From Ktedonospora formicarum (lineage in GTDB: Bacteria > Chloroflexota > Ktedonobacteria > Ktedonobacterales > Ktedonobacteraceae), in NCBI RefSeq assembly GCF_016587355.1, contig NZ_BNJF01000007.1, positions 248,001 through 312,000 on the forward strand: DNA of 64,000 bases. The letters are read 5' to 3'. A program made the position numbers and the translations under genes. Each line of letters opens with the position of its first letter. Positions within the stretch are counted from its first letter, which is position 1. Below, one piece after another: positions 18,625-26,709 of the stretch. Below the pieces are notes generated by a model. It had not been told where the DNA came from. It saw only the letters and a program-made list of their open reading frames with translations, and made no database searches.

Positions 18625-18706
18625 GAGGAGATTCACAGTTCCCCCAGACCTCTTAAATAAAGCGCACTTACTAGGAAGTGCTTCGCTTTCGATCCTACTC
18701 AGCTTT

Positions 18707-18759
18707 GTCCTTTCGTACAGGTCTTTGTTGGGGCGGCCTGTACAAAAGGACAGTCTTTT
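18707..18759 (+). terminator. Terminator after the sugar transferase
   Basis: GTCCTTTCGTACAGG (18707-18721) pairs with CCTGTACAAAAGGAC (18737-18751) with one mismatch, followed by AGTCTTTT. Confidence 0.65.
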
Positions 18760-18818
18760 CTGACCTTTCAGCCATAGCCAACAGGGTGCTTCACGCGATA
18801 CAATGAGGTCAGTCGATA

Positions 18819-18835
18819 CGATATCGATGATATCG
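18819..18835. promoter_or_regulatory. 17-bp palindrome upstream of sodA
   Basis: CGATATC-gat-GATATCG is a perfect dyad 37 bp before the sodA start, close to a TATAAG sequence that could be the -10. Possible operator of a metal- or redox-responsive regulator; no regulator can be named. Confidence 0.4.
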
Positions 18836-18872
18836 CGAATCTATAAGATACAGAATAAAGGAGTAGATTGTT

Positions 18873-19490
18873 ATGGCATTCGCACTTCCACCACTTCCTT
18901 ACGACTACGCGGCTCTGGAGCCTTATATCGATACGCAGACGATGCAGATTCATCATGATAAGCATCACGCCACCTACGTCAACAACCTCAACGCCGCCCT
19001 GGAGGGCCATGAGTTCGCCAGCCTCGCGGTCGAAGACGTTCTCGCCCGCCTCAACGAAGTCCCCGAGGCCAAGCGCACTGCCGTTCGCAACAATGGCGGT
19101 GGTCATGCTAACCACACACTCTTCTGGGAGACCATGACTCCTGGTGGCAGCAAGGAGCCAACCGGCGAGTTGGCAAACGCCATCAATGAAACCTTCGGCT
19201 CATTCTCCGCTTTCCAGGCCGCTTTTAACGACGCTGGTGCCAAGCGCTTTGGTTCCGGCTGGGCCTGGCTGGTCCTGAATAAGAGTGGTAAGCTGGAAGT
19301 TACCAGCACCCCCAATCAGGATAGCCCACTGCTGGATGGCAACCTGCCCATCCTTGGCAATGACGTCTGGGAACATGCCTACTATCTTAAGTACCAGAAC
19401 CGCCGCCCTGAGTACCTCAGCGCCTGGTGGAACGTCGTAAACTGGGATATTGTTGGTCAGCGCTACACACAGGCAACCAGCGCTCGCTAA
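18873..19490 (+). CDS. sodA: Superoxide dismutase (Mn/Fe family)
   Basis: A 205-residue cytosolic Mn/Fe superoxide dismutase that converts superoxide to oxygen and peroxide. The four metal ligands are in place: H27 (MQIHHDKHH), H81 (GGHANHTLFW), D164 and H168 (DVWEHAYYLKY). The Gln in TPNQDSPL and the GGGHANH context point to a manganese-type rather than iron-type active site. AAGGAG precedes the ATG by a normal distance. It appears to be a single-gene unit, bounded by a terminator on the left and a perfect hairpin on the right. Confidence 0.96.
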   Translation: MAFALPPLPYDYAALEPYIDTQTMQIHHDKHHATYVNNLNAALEGHEFASLAVEDVLARLNEVPEAKRTAVRNNGGGHANHTLFWETMTPGGSKEPTGELANAINETFGSFSAFQAAFNDAGAKRFGSGWAWLVLNKSGKLEVTSTPNQDSPLLDGNLPILGNDVWEHAYYLKYQNRRPEYLSAWWNVVNWDIVGQRYTQATSAR

Positions 19491-19511
19491 GAGTACCCAG
19501 CACCTCTAAGA

Positions 19512-19567
19512 AGTCAGGAGGGTGGAGTGTCCGTGCGGTCTAGCACGGACACTCCACCCTCCTGACT
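19512..19567. terminator. Perfect 25-bp hairpin after sodA
   Basis: Bases 19512-19536 and 19543-19567 are exact reverse complements with a 6-base loop. It is one of the strongest hairpins in the window and probably terminates sodA; there is no clean U-tract. Confidence 0.65.
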
Positions 19568-19749
19568 CGTTTCTTGGATCCATCACACTTTCTTTCTCTA
19601 CTCCGTTTTCGGAAAACGGCTTGCGATAGCGATGGCACAAAGGATTTGTTGTAGTATAGAAGTAGGTACTCACCAGAGGAAGTGTGATCGATTCAGATTC
19701 TCGCAGTATGAGATTCCAGGACAATGATAGTCAAGAACAGAGGTGTTTT

Positions 19750-20526
19750 ATGGGTGTTTTAGATCTATTTCGCCTGAATGGAAAGACAGCGATCATTACT
19801 GGTGGTGGGCGTGGGCTGGGACAATATTTCGCGGAGGCACTCTCCGAAGTGGGGGCCAATGTCGTACTCTGCTCACGCAAACTTGAAGCGTGCGAAGAGG
19901 TCGCGCAGGCAATTCGGGCCGGGGGTGGTCAGGCGCTAGCGCTGGCATGTGATGTTACTAAACCAGAAGAGGTTGCTCAGGTCGTTGCAGCCACAAAGGA
20001 GCGCTTCAGCAGCATCGACATCCTGATCAATAATAGTGGCGCGACCTGGGGTGCGCCAGCCGAAGAGATGCCGCTCGACAAGTTTCAACACGTCATTGAC
20101 GTCAACATTAAAGGCACTTTTATCATCAGTCAGCTTGTTGGCAGGGAGATGATCGCGAGAGGGCAGGGTGGAACTATCGTGAATATCGCCTCCGTGGCAG
20201 GGCTAATCGGCGGTCACCCAAAGTATATGAGCACGGCTGGCTACAATGCCAGCAAGGCCGCCATCATCAATATGACCCGCGATCTAGCAACCAGTTGGGC
20301 CCAATACAAGATCACTGTCAACGCTATCGCTCCTGGCTGGTTCCCTACGCGTATGTCGCGCGGACTACTCGCGAAGTTTGGTGAGCAGATGCGAGCAGAT
20401 ATCCCGCTCGCACGCTTTGGAGAGCCAGAGGACATTAAGGGAGCCATCGTTTTCCTGACCTCTCCCGCCTCCGCATATATGACTGGGCAAACCATCGTCA
20501 TTGATGGTGGCTCAACTGCGTGGTAG
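19750..20526 (+). CDS. Short-chain dehydrogenase/reductase
   Basis: A 258-residue classical SDR, resembling gluconate 5-dehydrogenase-like enzymes in its opening (LFRLNGKTAIITGGG). NAD(P) motif TGGGRGLG (about 17-24), NNSGA, and the catalytic triad S148, Y165 (GYNASK) and K169 are visible; the end has the DGGS motif. ATG 19750 is preferred over 19684 because the SDR fold starts here. Substrate not predictable from sequence. It is too far from the polyketide cluster to be called its ketoreductase. Confidence 0.9.
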   Translation: MGVLDLFRLNGKTAIITGGGRGLGQYFAEALSEVGANVVLCSRKLEACEEVAQAIRAGGGQALALACDVTKPEEVAQVVAATKERFSSIDILINNSGATWGAPAEEMPLDKFQHVIDVNIKGTFIISQLVGREMIARGQGGTIVNIASVAGLIGGHPKYMSTAGYNASKAAIINMTRDLATSWAQYKITVNAIAPGWFPTRMSRGLLAKFGEQMRADIPLARFGEPEDIKGAIVFLTSPASAYMTGQTIVIDGGSTAW

Positions 20527-20532
20527 AGCCAT

Positions 20533-20569
20533 ATAAAAAAAGCGGCGGCACGGTTGTATCCGTGCCGCC
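20533..20569. terminator. Terminator between convergent genes
   Basis: A 10-bp GC stem (20544-20553 with 20560-20569) follows a run of seven A on the plus strand, which is a U-tract for the minus-strand gene that ends at 20592. Confidence 0.7.
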
Positions 20570-20591
20570 ACTCTCCTACTTAATGGTTTCG

Positions 20592-22045
20592 CTATAGGCT
20601 CCAGACACGCAGCGAGCCAAACGTCACATCACTATTCTTATTCGTCGAGTTGGAGTATAGGCCTCCTATCATGCCCACGCCGCCAGAAGTAAAAGTGCTA
20701 TTGCTCACACTATTGATACGCTGGGAGTTAATATACCAGCTAATAGTGCTTCCTTGCGTCACAATACCAACGGTGTTGACCTGACCATATCCTTGCTTGA
20801 GAGCCGAGACTTTACCCTCCCATAAAGTCTTAGGTTGTGTGCTTCCAGTGGCATAGAGCGTTAAACGCGAGAAACCATGTGTGTCTATAGTCAAGACATA
20901 CCCATAGTTGCCATCAGTGCGAAAGATCACGCCCCCCACATCCCCGGTTGTGATGCTCATTTTGACTTCAAACGCGAAATCGTTGAAACTCGTCATATTA
21001 TCAGGAGTGCCAGTCAGGGTACAAAAGTAAATATACCCGATTCTGGTACTTCGCTCATGATACGCACCATCAGTAAACGAGCACTCCGAATTGCTTGTCC
21101 AGGTATTTCCACTCTTCCCATCCAGCCTATCATAGACTGCCAGAATCCCATTACCACCATAGGGTTGGGGTTCGCCTGCTTGACTGTATTGGTAGCCTGG
21201 ATAGAGGCGGTCGTAGCCTCAACCTGCGCGGTCTGTGTTCCATTCACCTGGCTTGTCGAAGTCGCATTGACTACACCGGTAGCGGTTTGCGCGGTCGCGG
21301 TCTTGTTCGCGTTAATATTTGCGGTCTGTTGCGCATTATAATTCACGAATATCAATGCGCTTGCGCCAACAATGATGACAACTGCCAGCACAATCAGCAC
21401 GATAGCCCTGGTACCTATTCCTCCCTTACGGACTGGCGCGGGTGGATAATATGGCTGCCCCACCTGCGGAGTTGTAGCATAAGCATTTGGGCCTGACTGC
21501 GGATCTGGCGACGGCGCGACAGGGTATTGTTGCTGCCAATTAGGCCCTGACACCTGTGGCGGCGGCGGTGGTATATTTGCTCCCGACGCTTGAGCTTGCT
21601 GCCAGTTTTGCCCCGACGTCTGAGATTGCTGCCAGTTTGTCTCTGAGCTCTGCGGTGGCGGAGGGGGTACGTTCGTCCCTGACATCTGAGCTTGCTGCCA
21701 ACTTGCGCCCGATGGTGGCGGTGGTACCTCTAAGGCATAGCCAGCCGCATGCGGACCAGATGGGACTGTGCGTGTCTCAAACGGAATGGGTGTAGACGAA
21801 GCGTTAGCAGCAAAGGCTCCATCGCCTGAAGGTGGATTTCCCAGTCCATCTGACACATGGATAGTCAGGGTCAGTAGTTCTGTCTGACCTGGTAAAGGGA
21901 ACTGTAGCACTTGCCCCTCAAAAGCTCCGGCAGGAACGGAGATGGGTATCTGTTGCCCATTGGGCAGTGAGATCGTACGGACAGTCCCATTCACCGCCTC
22001 CTGCCTGCTAATAATGAGGGTGCTACGAATATCATTCGACATCAT
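20592..22045 (-). CDS. Proline-rich single-pass membrane protein with LamG-like ectodomain (frameshifted)
   Basis: A 484-residue protein after restoring one base. The N-terminus (about 10-60) resembles the DnaJ C-terminal substrate-binding fold (GAFEGQVLQFPLPG). A Pro/Gln/Ser linker follows with repeats of the type GxNWQQxQxSG and PPPPPQ, then one transmembrane helix (TRAIVLIVLAVVIIVG), an Ala/Thr/Asn-rich stalk, and a C-terminal beta-sandwich resembling LamG/3-keto-disaccharide hydrolase domains (VGGVIFRTDGNYGYVLTID). The frame breaks at the G4/G3 runs at 21162-21170; one more base joins NPQPYGGNGILAVYDRLDGK to the ectodomain. Probably a surface protein; function unknown. The start has GGGAG six bases upstream. 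Confidence 0.7.
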
Positions 22046-22473
22046 GTCATGCTCCCAGAAGATGTACAAACTAAAGCACAATTATGACAAAGCGCCAAAG
22101 AGAGTATGAAAATGCGATATTCATGTGTATGCGTAGAAGTAACTGGTCAACTCTATTGTAGGTGATATTGTGTGTATATGCTATGACATTGTTCACAGCA
22201 TATGCATTTTATCGCTCTTCTCATTTGCCAATCAGAGCAAGAATCAAACGCGTCACATGCTTCTAGAAATACGGCCTGCTCCAATATGGCAAGTCGCAGA
22301 CTAGTATATAGCTCTTGTTTTGTTACAAAGAATCTCTTCCCATTATAGAATCCATCTTCTTCAACTTCTCATTGGCTCAAGTATACCAGGAAGCGAATAG
22401 CAAAGATAGGTACATGCTTGCAGGCTATGATACAGTAGAGCTCAAGCTGCAATAGAAAGAAGTTTGGTGAGCA
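22046..22473. other. 428-bp divergent intergenic region
   Basis: AT-rich spacer between the minus-strand membrane protein and the S66 peptidase. No RNA gene or repeat is seen. TTGTTA (22320-22325) and TATAGA (22344-22349) with 18 bp spacing may be a promoter for the right-hand gene, at low confidence. Confidence 0.4.
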
Positions 22474-23523
22474 ATGCAGAATCGACAATTTATCTATCCT
22501 AACAAAGTGCAAGTTGGAGAGAAGATCGCGATTCTCTCTCCATCGGCGGGCCTACCAGAGATCTTCCCGGCGGTCTATGAGTTAGGCTTGAAACATTTAC
22601 GTGAGGAGTTCAAGCTTGTTCCAGTAGAGTATCCCACTACACGCAAGATGGGCTCCACCCCCAAGGACCGCGCACGTGACATTATGGCAGCCTTCGCGGA
22701 TCCCGAGATCAAGGCCGTGATCTGCTCAATTGGTGGTGACGACCAGATCAAAGTGCTCAAATATCTTGACCCCGAAGTGCTACGCGCTCATCCCAAGCCA
22801 TTTCTTGGCTATAGCGACGCGACAAACTTGCATTTCTATCTCTGGAACCTGGGTATCGTCTCGTACTATGGAGGCGCAATCATGACCCAATTCGGGCGTT
22901 ACTATGCAATGGATGAATACACAGTGCACTCGCTACGGCATGCGCTCTTCCAGGGTGGTGAATATGAGATCACACCCACACCTGAGTGGTCTGATGAGTC
23001 CTATAACTGGAATGATCCGGATACATTAAGTCTGCGCGTCCCCATGTTCGCCAACACAGGCTGGCAGTGGCACAACGCAGAACGAATCGTCGAGGGAACG
23101 GCCTGGGGAGGTTGCCTGGAAATCATTGACTATCATCTACGAGCACATCGCTATCTCCAGCCGCTTGAACACTATAAAGGATGCATACTCTTCCTTGAGG
23201 CATCGGAAGAAATGCCTGACGCCGAGTATGTATACCGGGTATTAATGGGCATGGGTGAGCGTGGGATGTTGCAGCAGTTCTCAGCTCTTCTCATGGGACG
23301 CCCTAAAGCCTGGAATTTTGATAATCAACTCTCCTCAGAAGAGAAAGAAACGTATAAGCTTGAGCAAAAAGAAGCAGTTATAAAGGCCATCGAGGAGTAT
23401 GCACCCTCACTGCTCGCTGTCTTCAATTTGGACTTCGGGCATACTGATCCTCAGTTTATGCTTCCCAGTGGTGGACACTTACGTATTGATGGCATAGCAC
23501 GCAAGATCACTATGACTTACTAG
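22474..23523 (+). CDS. S66 family peptidase (LD-carboxypeptidase/MccF-like)
   Basis: A 349-residue serine peptidase of family S66, which includes LD-carboxypeptidases that trim murein tetrapeptides and MccF, which cleaves microcin C. The Ser-Glu-His triad sits in GYSDATNLHFYLW, LFLEASEEMPD and NLDFGHTDPQFMLPSG. No signal peptide is seen, so it is cytosolic. The sequence is closer in style to MccF-type proteins than to LdcA. Lone gene with a hairpin terminator just behind it. Murein recycling or self-immunity are both possible. Confidence 0.9.
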   Translation: MQNRQFIYPNKVQVGEKIAILSPSAGLPEIFPAVYELGLKHLREEFKLVPVEYPTTRKMGSTPKDRARDIMAAFADPEIKAVICSIGGDDQIKVLKYLDPEVLRAHPKPFLGYSDATNLHFYLWNLGIVSYYGGAIMTQFGRYYAMDEYTVHSLRHALFQGGEYEITPTPEWSDESYNWNDPDTLSLRVPMFANTGWQWHNAERIVEGTAWGGCLEIIDYHLRAHRYLQPLEHYKGCILFLEASEEMPDAEYVYRVLMGMGERGMLQQFSALLMGRPKAWNFDNQLSSEEKETYKLEQKEAVIKAIEEYAPSLLAVFNLDFGHTDPQFMLPSGGHLRIDGIARKITMTY

Positions 23524-23539
23524 CATCACTTAGCATGCA

Positions 23540-23572
23540 CCAAAGCGAGGGTAACGCGGTCCCCCGCTTTGG
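23540..23572 (+). terminator. Terminator after S66 peptidase
   Basis: CCAAAGCGAGGG (23540-23551) pairs with CCCCCGCTTTGG (23561-23572) with one mismatch, 17 bp after the stop. Confidence 0.6.
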
Positions 23573-23689
23573 CGCGCAACTCTGGCTTCCTCATCGCATA
23601 GAGCAGAAACTATTCTTCTCGCAAGCAAGTACTAAGTAGTAGAGGGAAATGGATATGTTCTCTCATCAAAGCGCAGAGGAGGCCACCAC

Positions 23690-24103
23690 ATGAGTATAAG
23701 CGCTAACAAAGCTATCGCCGCCAAATATGTTGAAATGTGGGACAGCGGTAATACAGATATAGCGGATGAAATCCTGGCTGACGATTTTGTTGACCACTCG
23801 TATCCCGAGCAACCACCTGGCCCCACATCAATAAAAAAGCGCGTCACAGCCTACCACCAAGGCTTCCATAACACCCACCACAGCGCTAATTTTATGCTTG
23901 GCGAAGACAACATGGTCGCGCTCTACTTCACACGACGCGGAAAACACAAGGGAATGTATGCTGGCTTCCCTCCCACTGGCAAAGAAGTAGTCCTGACAGG
24001 TGCGGACTTCATGCGCATCGAGCATGGCAAGATAGCTGAGCTCTGGAGCGCGCAGGATGGCCTAACCTGGGCCCAACAGATTGGTCTAAAAGCGCCAAAT
24101 TAG
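23690..24103 (+). CDS. SnoaL-like ester cyclase family protein
   Basis: A 137-residue alpha+beta-barrel protein of the SnoaL/NTF2-like superfamily. Typical pattern: NKAIAAKYVEMWDSGNTDIA, ADDFVDHSYPEQ, GFPPTGKEVVLTGADFMRIE and HGKIAELWSAQDGL. Members cyclise polyketides or are orphan small-molecule binders; the family alone does not fix the reaction. AGAGGAGG precedes ATG 23690. It is about 29 kb from the polyketide cluster, so a direct role there is uncertain. Its stop codon abuts a long hairpin. Confidence 0.85.
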   Translation: MSISANKAIAAKYVEMWDSGNTDIADEILADDFVDHSYPEQPPGPTSIKKRVTAYHQGFHNTHHSANFMLGEDNMVALYFTRRGKHKGMYAGFPPTGKEVVLTGADFMRIEHGKIAELWSAQDGLTWAQQIGLKAPN

Positions 24104-24167
24104 GCGAATGGAGCGAGGCAAGCGCCCAGCAACAAAAGTTGTGGGCATTTGCCTCGCTCCATTCGCC
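24103..24167. terminator. Bidirectional terminator hairpin
   Basis: A perfect 19-bp stem (24103-24121 with 24149-24167), with an inner GCCC/GGGC pairing, lies between the convergent SnoaL-like and luciferase-like genes. It starts on the last base of the SnoaL-like stop codon. Confidence 0.75.
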
Positions 24168-24193
24168 AGATATCATGGCATAAAGATGTAGAA

Positions 24194-25039
24194 TTAGAGT
24201 TGGGGTGGACCCTGATGAATACGCTGCCGCACCTGCTCAAGCGTGTGACGTGGATAAAAGCTCTCAAGCCACCAAGTACCACCCACTTCGGCAAATGAAG
24301 CAACCTGAGCCGCATCCGAGGCTTTGTCAGTGCCACTGGTCAGCCCCCCAACAATAACTTCAAAAGGAGTTGTGAGCGTACGCTGCGCGGAGGTATAGTC
24401 AAGGATCTCACGGAAGTCATCCGGCGTGAGCGCACGCTCGACCATCAGGGGAAAGACACCATCCCACTGCGCAGCACGACGGAAAGGCTTTTTATGAGGC
24501 CAGTTGCCTGCGACCCAGATAGGGATACGCGGTTGCTGAAGTGGTTTTGGCAGAAATTGTACCTGTGAAAGCTGATAATGCTGGCCCTTATAGCTAACTT
24601 CCTCGCCGCTCCAGAGTTGTGTCAGAATTGCGAGACCTTCATCGAGCATCTCTCCACGAACCTTCGCATCTGTTGGCCCCCCAAAATCACTATATTCTCT
24701 ACTTCGATCACTGCCAAGACCAATGCCGAAAATCAGACGTCCTTCAGAGAGAAGGTCGAGCGTCACTGTCTCACGCGCGAGTTTCCAGGGCTGACGACGT
24801 GGTAAGGGCGTGACCATAGGGCCAATCTTGATGCGTTTGGTTCGTAGCGCAATCGCGGCAAGTTGAATCCAAGGATCAGCCACCACTAGAGGTTCAGAAG
24901 ATCCTGCGATTCTATAATTGATGTGATCCCAGAGGAAGAAACCATCCCAGCCCTCTTCCTCAGCTTCATGTGCCAGTTCGGCTACAAGGTGGGGATCGCT
25001 GAAAGGGCCAAAGTGGGGAATATCGATAGCAAATTGCAT
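24194..25039 (-). CDS. LLM-class flavin-dependent oxidoreductase
   Basis: A 281-residue bacterial-luciferase-like TIM barrel using FMN or F420. Visible motifs: FAIDIPHFGPFSD, GWDGFFLWDH, IKIGPMVTPLPRRQPWKLAR, LSEGRLIFGIGLGS and a PIWVAGNWPHKKPFRRAAQW segment that lines the cofactor phosphate. Substrate cannot be inferred. The gene is followed on the same strand (upstream in sequence order) by the EamA transporter; 54 bp separate them, so co-transcription is possible. Confidence 0.9.
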   Translation of the reverse strand: MQFAIDIPHFGPFSDPHLVAELAHEAEEEGWDGFFLWDHINYRIAGSSEPLVVADPWIQLAAIALRTKRIKIGPMVTPLPRRQPWKLARETVTLDLLSEGRLIFGIGLGSDRSREYSDFGGPTDAKVRGEMLDEGLAILTQLWSGEEVSYKGQHYQLSQVQFLPKPLQQPRIPIWVAGNWPHKKPFRRAAQWDGVFPLMVERALTPDDFREILDYTSAQRTLTTPFEVIVGGLTSGTDKASDAAQVASFAEVGGTWWLESFYPRHTLEQVRQRIHQGPPQL

Positions 25040-25093
25040 ATGTGATCTTTCTTTTTGACGATCATAATAACATTTACAAACTTCTATTTACAA

Positions 25094-26025
25094 CTAACGC
25101 ATGAGCGCCGTACTGGACTCTTCCCGCACCACCGGCACTTGTTGAGGCAGGTTAGGACGTCGCTTGCGTAAGCGTAAGCCTGTCACAAAACCTGTGCCGG
25201 AGAGAATAATGCCGAAGCCGAGAAATGTACTTAATGTGAGCGGCTCATGCAGCAACACAACACCCCAAAGGATACCGAAGATTGGCACAAGAAATGTCAC
25301 AGTCAAGGTCCTGGTAGGGCCTACGTGCTCAATCAACCAGAAGAAAAGCAAGTACGCAAACGCCGTACACACCAGGGCAAGAGCAGCAACCGATAACACA
25401 ACAGGCATTGCTGGAACACGTGTTGGTGGTGCAATAACTGAGAAGGGTAGAAGAAAGGCACCAGCGCCTAACTGGCTACATGTCGCCAGGGCGAGTGAGC
25501 CAGCACCCCGCGCATAGACCTTTGTATAGACGCCCCAAAACCATAGCAAGCGGCGGCTGCAAGCGAGGCTGCAATGGAGAGCCCCAATTCAATTGTGAGA
25601 GGGAAGGGACTCCATCCTACCAGGACCCCAACCCCAAGTAATCCTAACATAAGGCCAATCACCTTAGGTATCGTCAGCGCTTCTTTGATCCAGATTGCAG
25701 CTATTACGGCTCCAAATAACGGCGTAGTCGCGTTCAAGATTGCAGCCAATCCCGCGGTAAGGTGCAACTCTGCTGCGGCGATCAGTGTAAACGGAATAGC
25801 CGAATTAATAATACCAATCACCAGATAGTGCCGCCAGCGCTGGCGCAGTTCCAGGTGGTTTCGCGTCGCCAACACAACCAGTAGTAGCGCGGCACCTGCA
25901 ATCAGGACACGCATTGTCATTAGCACGACCGGCCCTAGAACCGGCGCAGCAATACGTATAAAGAGAAACGACCCTCCCCACAAGACCGAGAGCAGGAATA
26001 ATGAGCCCCCATCCTTTATCTTCAT
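25094..26025 (-). CDS. EamA/DMT family exporter (frameshifted)
   Basis: A 310-residue drug/metabolite transporter with ten predicted helices in two EamA repeats, likely exporting an amino acid or small metabolite. The two repeats are separated by a frameshift at the C4 run 25533-25536 (plus strand): adding one base restores CYGFGGVYTKVYARGAGSLA across the junction. The divergent Lrp/AsnC gene 129 bp away is the classic arrangement for Lrp-controlled exporters, so regulation by that protein in response to an amino acid is likely. Confidence 0.87.
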
Positions 26026-26154
26026 AAGCTGCTCCTCATAACTCTCATTTATTTCATTCGATGTTTTTAGTATAATAGGGTTTTATGGTAAAGTGTATAT
26101 AAAAAGAAAAGTAGAATAGTGCATTGGCTTACGATACAAAGAAGGATTCGACAT

Positions 26155-26643
26155 ATGACCTTAGAAATCGAGAAACTTCTTGATGAGACTGGCTGGCAAC
26201 TTTTGCAGGAGCTACAACAGAACGCTCGCCTCTCGTATAGTGAGCTAGGACAACGAGTTGGGCTCTCCGCACCAGCTGTAGCGGACCGTCTACGTCGGAT
26301 GGAGGAAGCTAGTATTATCAACGGCTATCGTGCTGAGATCAATCTAGCTGCCGTGGGCTTGCCAATTATGGCAATCATTCGTTTGAGGGATATGGTGGGG
26401 CAGAGTTGCCTACGAGTGATGAACTGGGCAAGCGAGATTCCCGAGGTGATCGAATGCTACCGCGTCACGGGGAACGACATGATAGTCCTGAAAGTAGTTA
26501 CAACCTCCATTGAACACCTGGATAACGTGATCGCTCAACTTAACATGTATGGTAGCCCTTCGACCTCGGTAGTCTTGTCGCGTCCAACACAACCACGCGT
26601 GATTACACATGATCTTATACAGAGCAATACAGAGACGCATTAA
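26155..26643 (+). CDS. Lrp/AsnC family transcriptional regulator
   Basis: A 162-residue regulator: N-terminal helix-turn-helix (LLQELQQNARLSYSELGQRV, SAPAVADRLRRMEEASIING) and C-terminal RAM/AsnC ligand-binding domain (PEVIECYRVTGNDMIVLKV). Binds an amino acid and controls the divergent EamA exporter, by analogy with similar pairs. ATG 26155 has GAAGGA at normal spacing; the ATG at 26119 has none. Confidence 0.92.
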   Translation: MTLEIEKLLDETGWQLLQELQQNARLSYSELGQRVGLSAPAVADRLRRMEEASIINGYRAEINLAAVGLPIMAIIRLRDMVGQSCLRVMNWASEIPEVIECYRVTGNDMIVLKVVTTSIEHLDNVIAQLNMYGSPSTSVVLSRPTQPRVITHDLIQSNTETH

Positions 26644-26646
26644 AGG

Positions 26647-26691
26647 CAAGAAGGAAGCAGCAGGCAAGCCTCGCAAACCGCTTCCTTCTTG
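26647..26691. terminator. Terminator between convergent genes
   Basis: CAAGAAGGAAGC (26647-26658) pairs with GCTTCCTTCTTG (26680-26691), between the Lrp gene and the convergent large secreted-protein gene. Confidence 0.65.
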
Positions 26692-26709
26692 GCTTATCTA
26701 TACGCGACC

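Noticed and set aside
19750..20526. SDR as ketoreductase of the polyketide cluster
   Set aside because: It is more than 30 kb away, stands alone, and resembles sugar-acid dehydrogenases; no evidence links it to the cluster.
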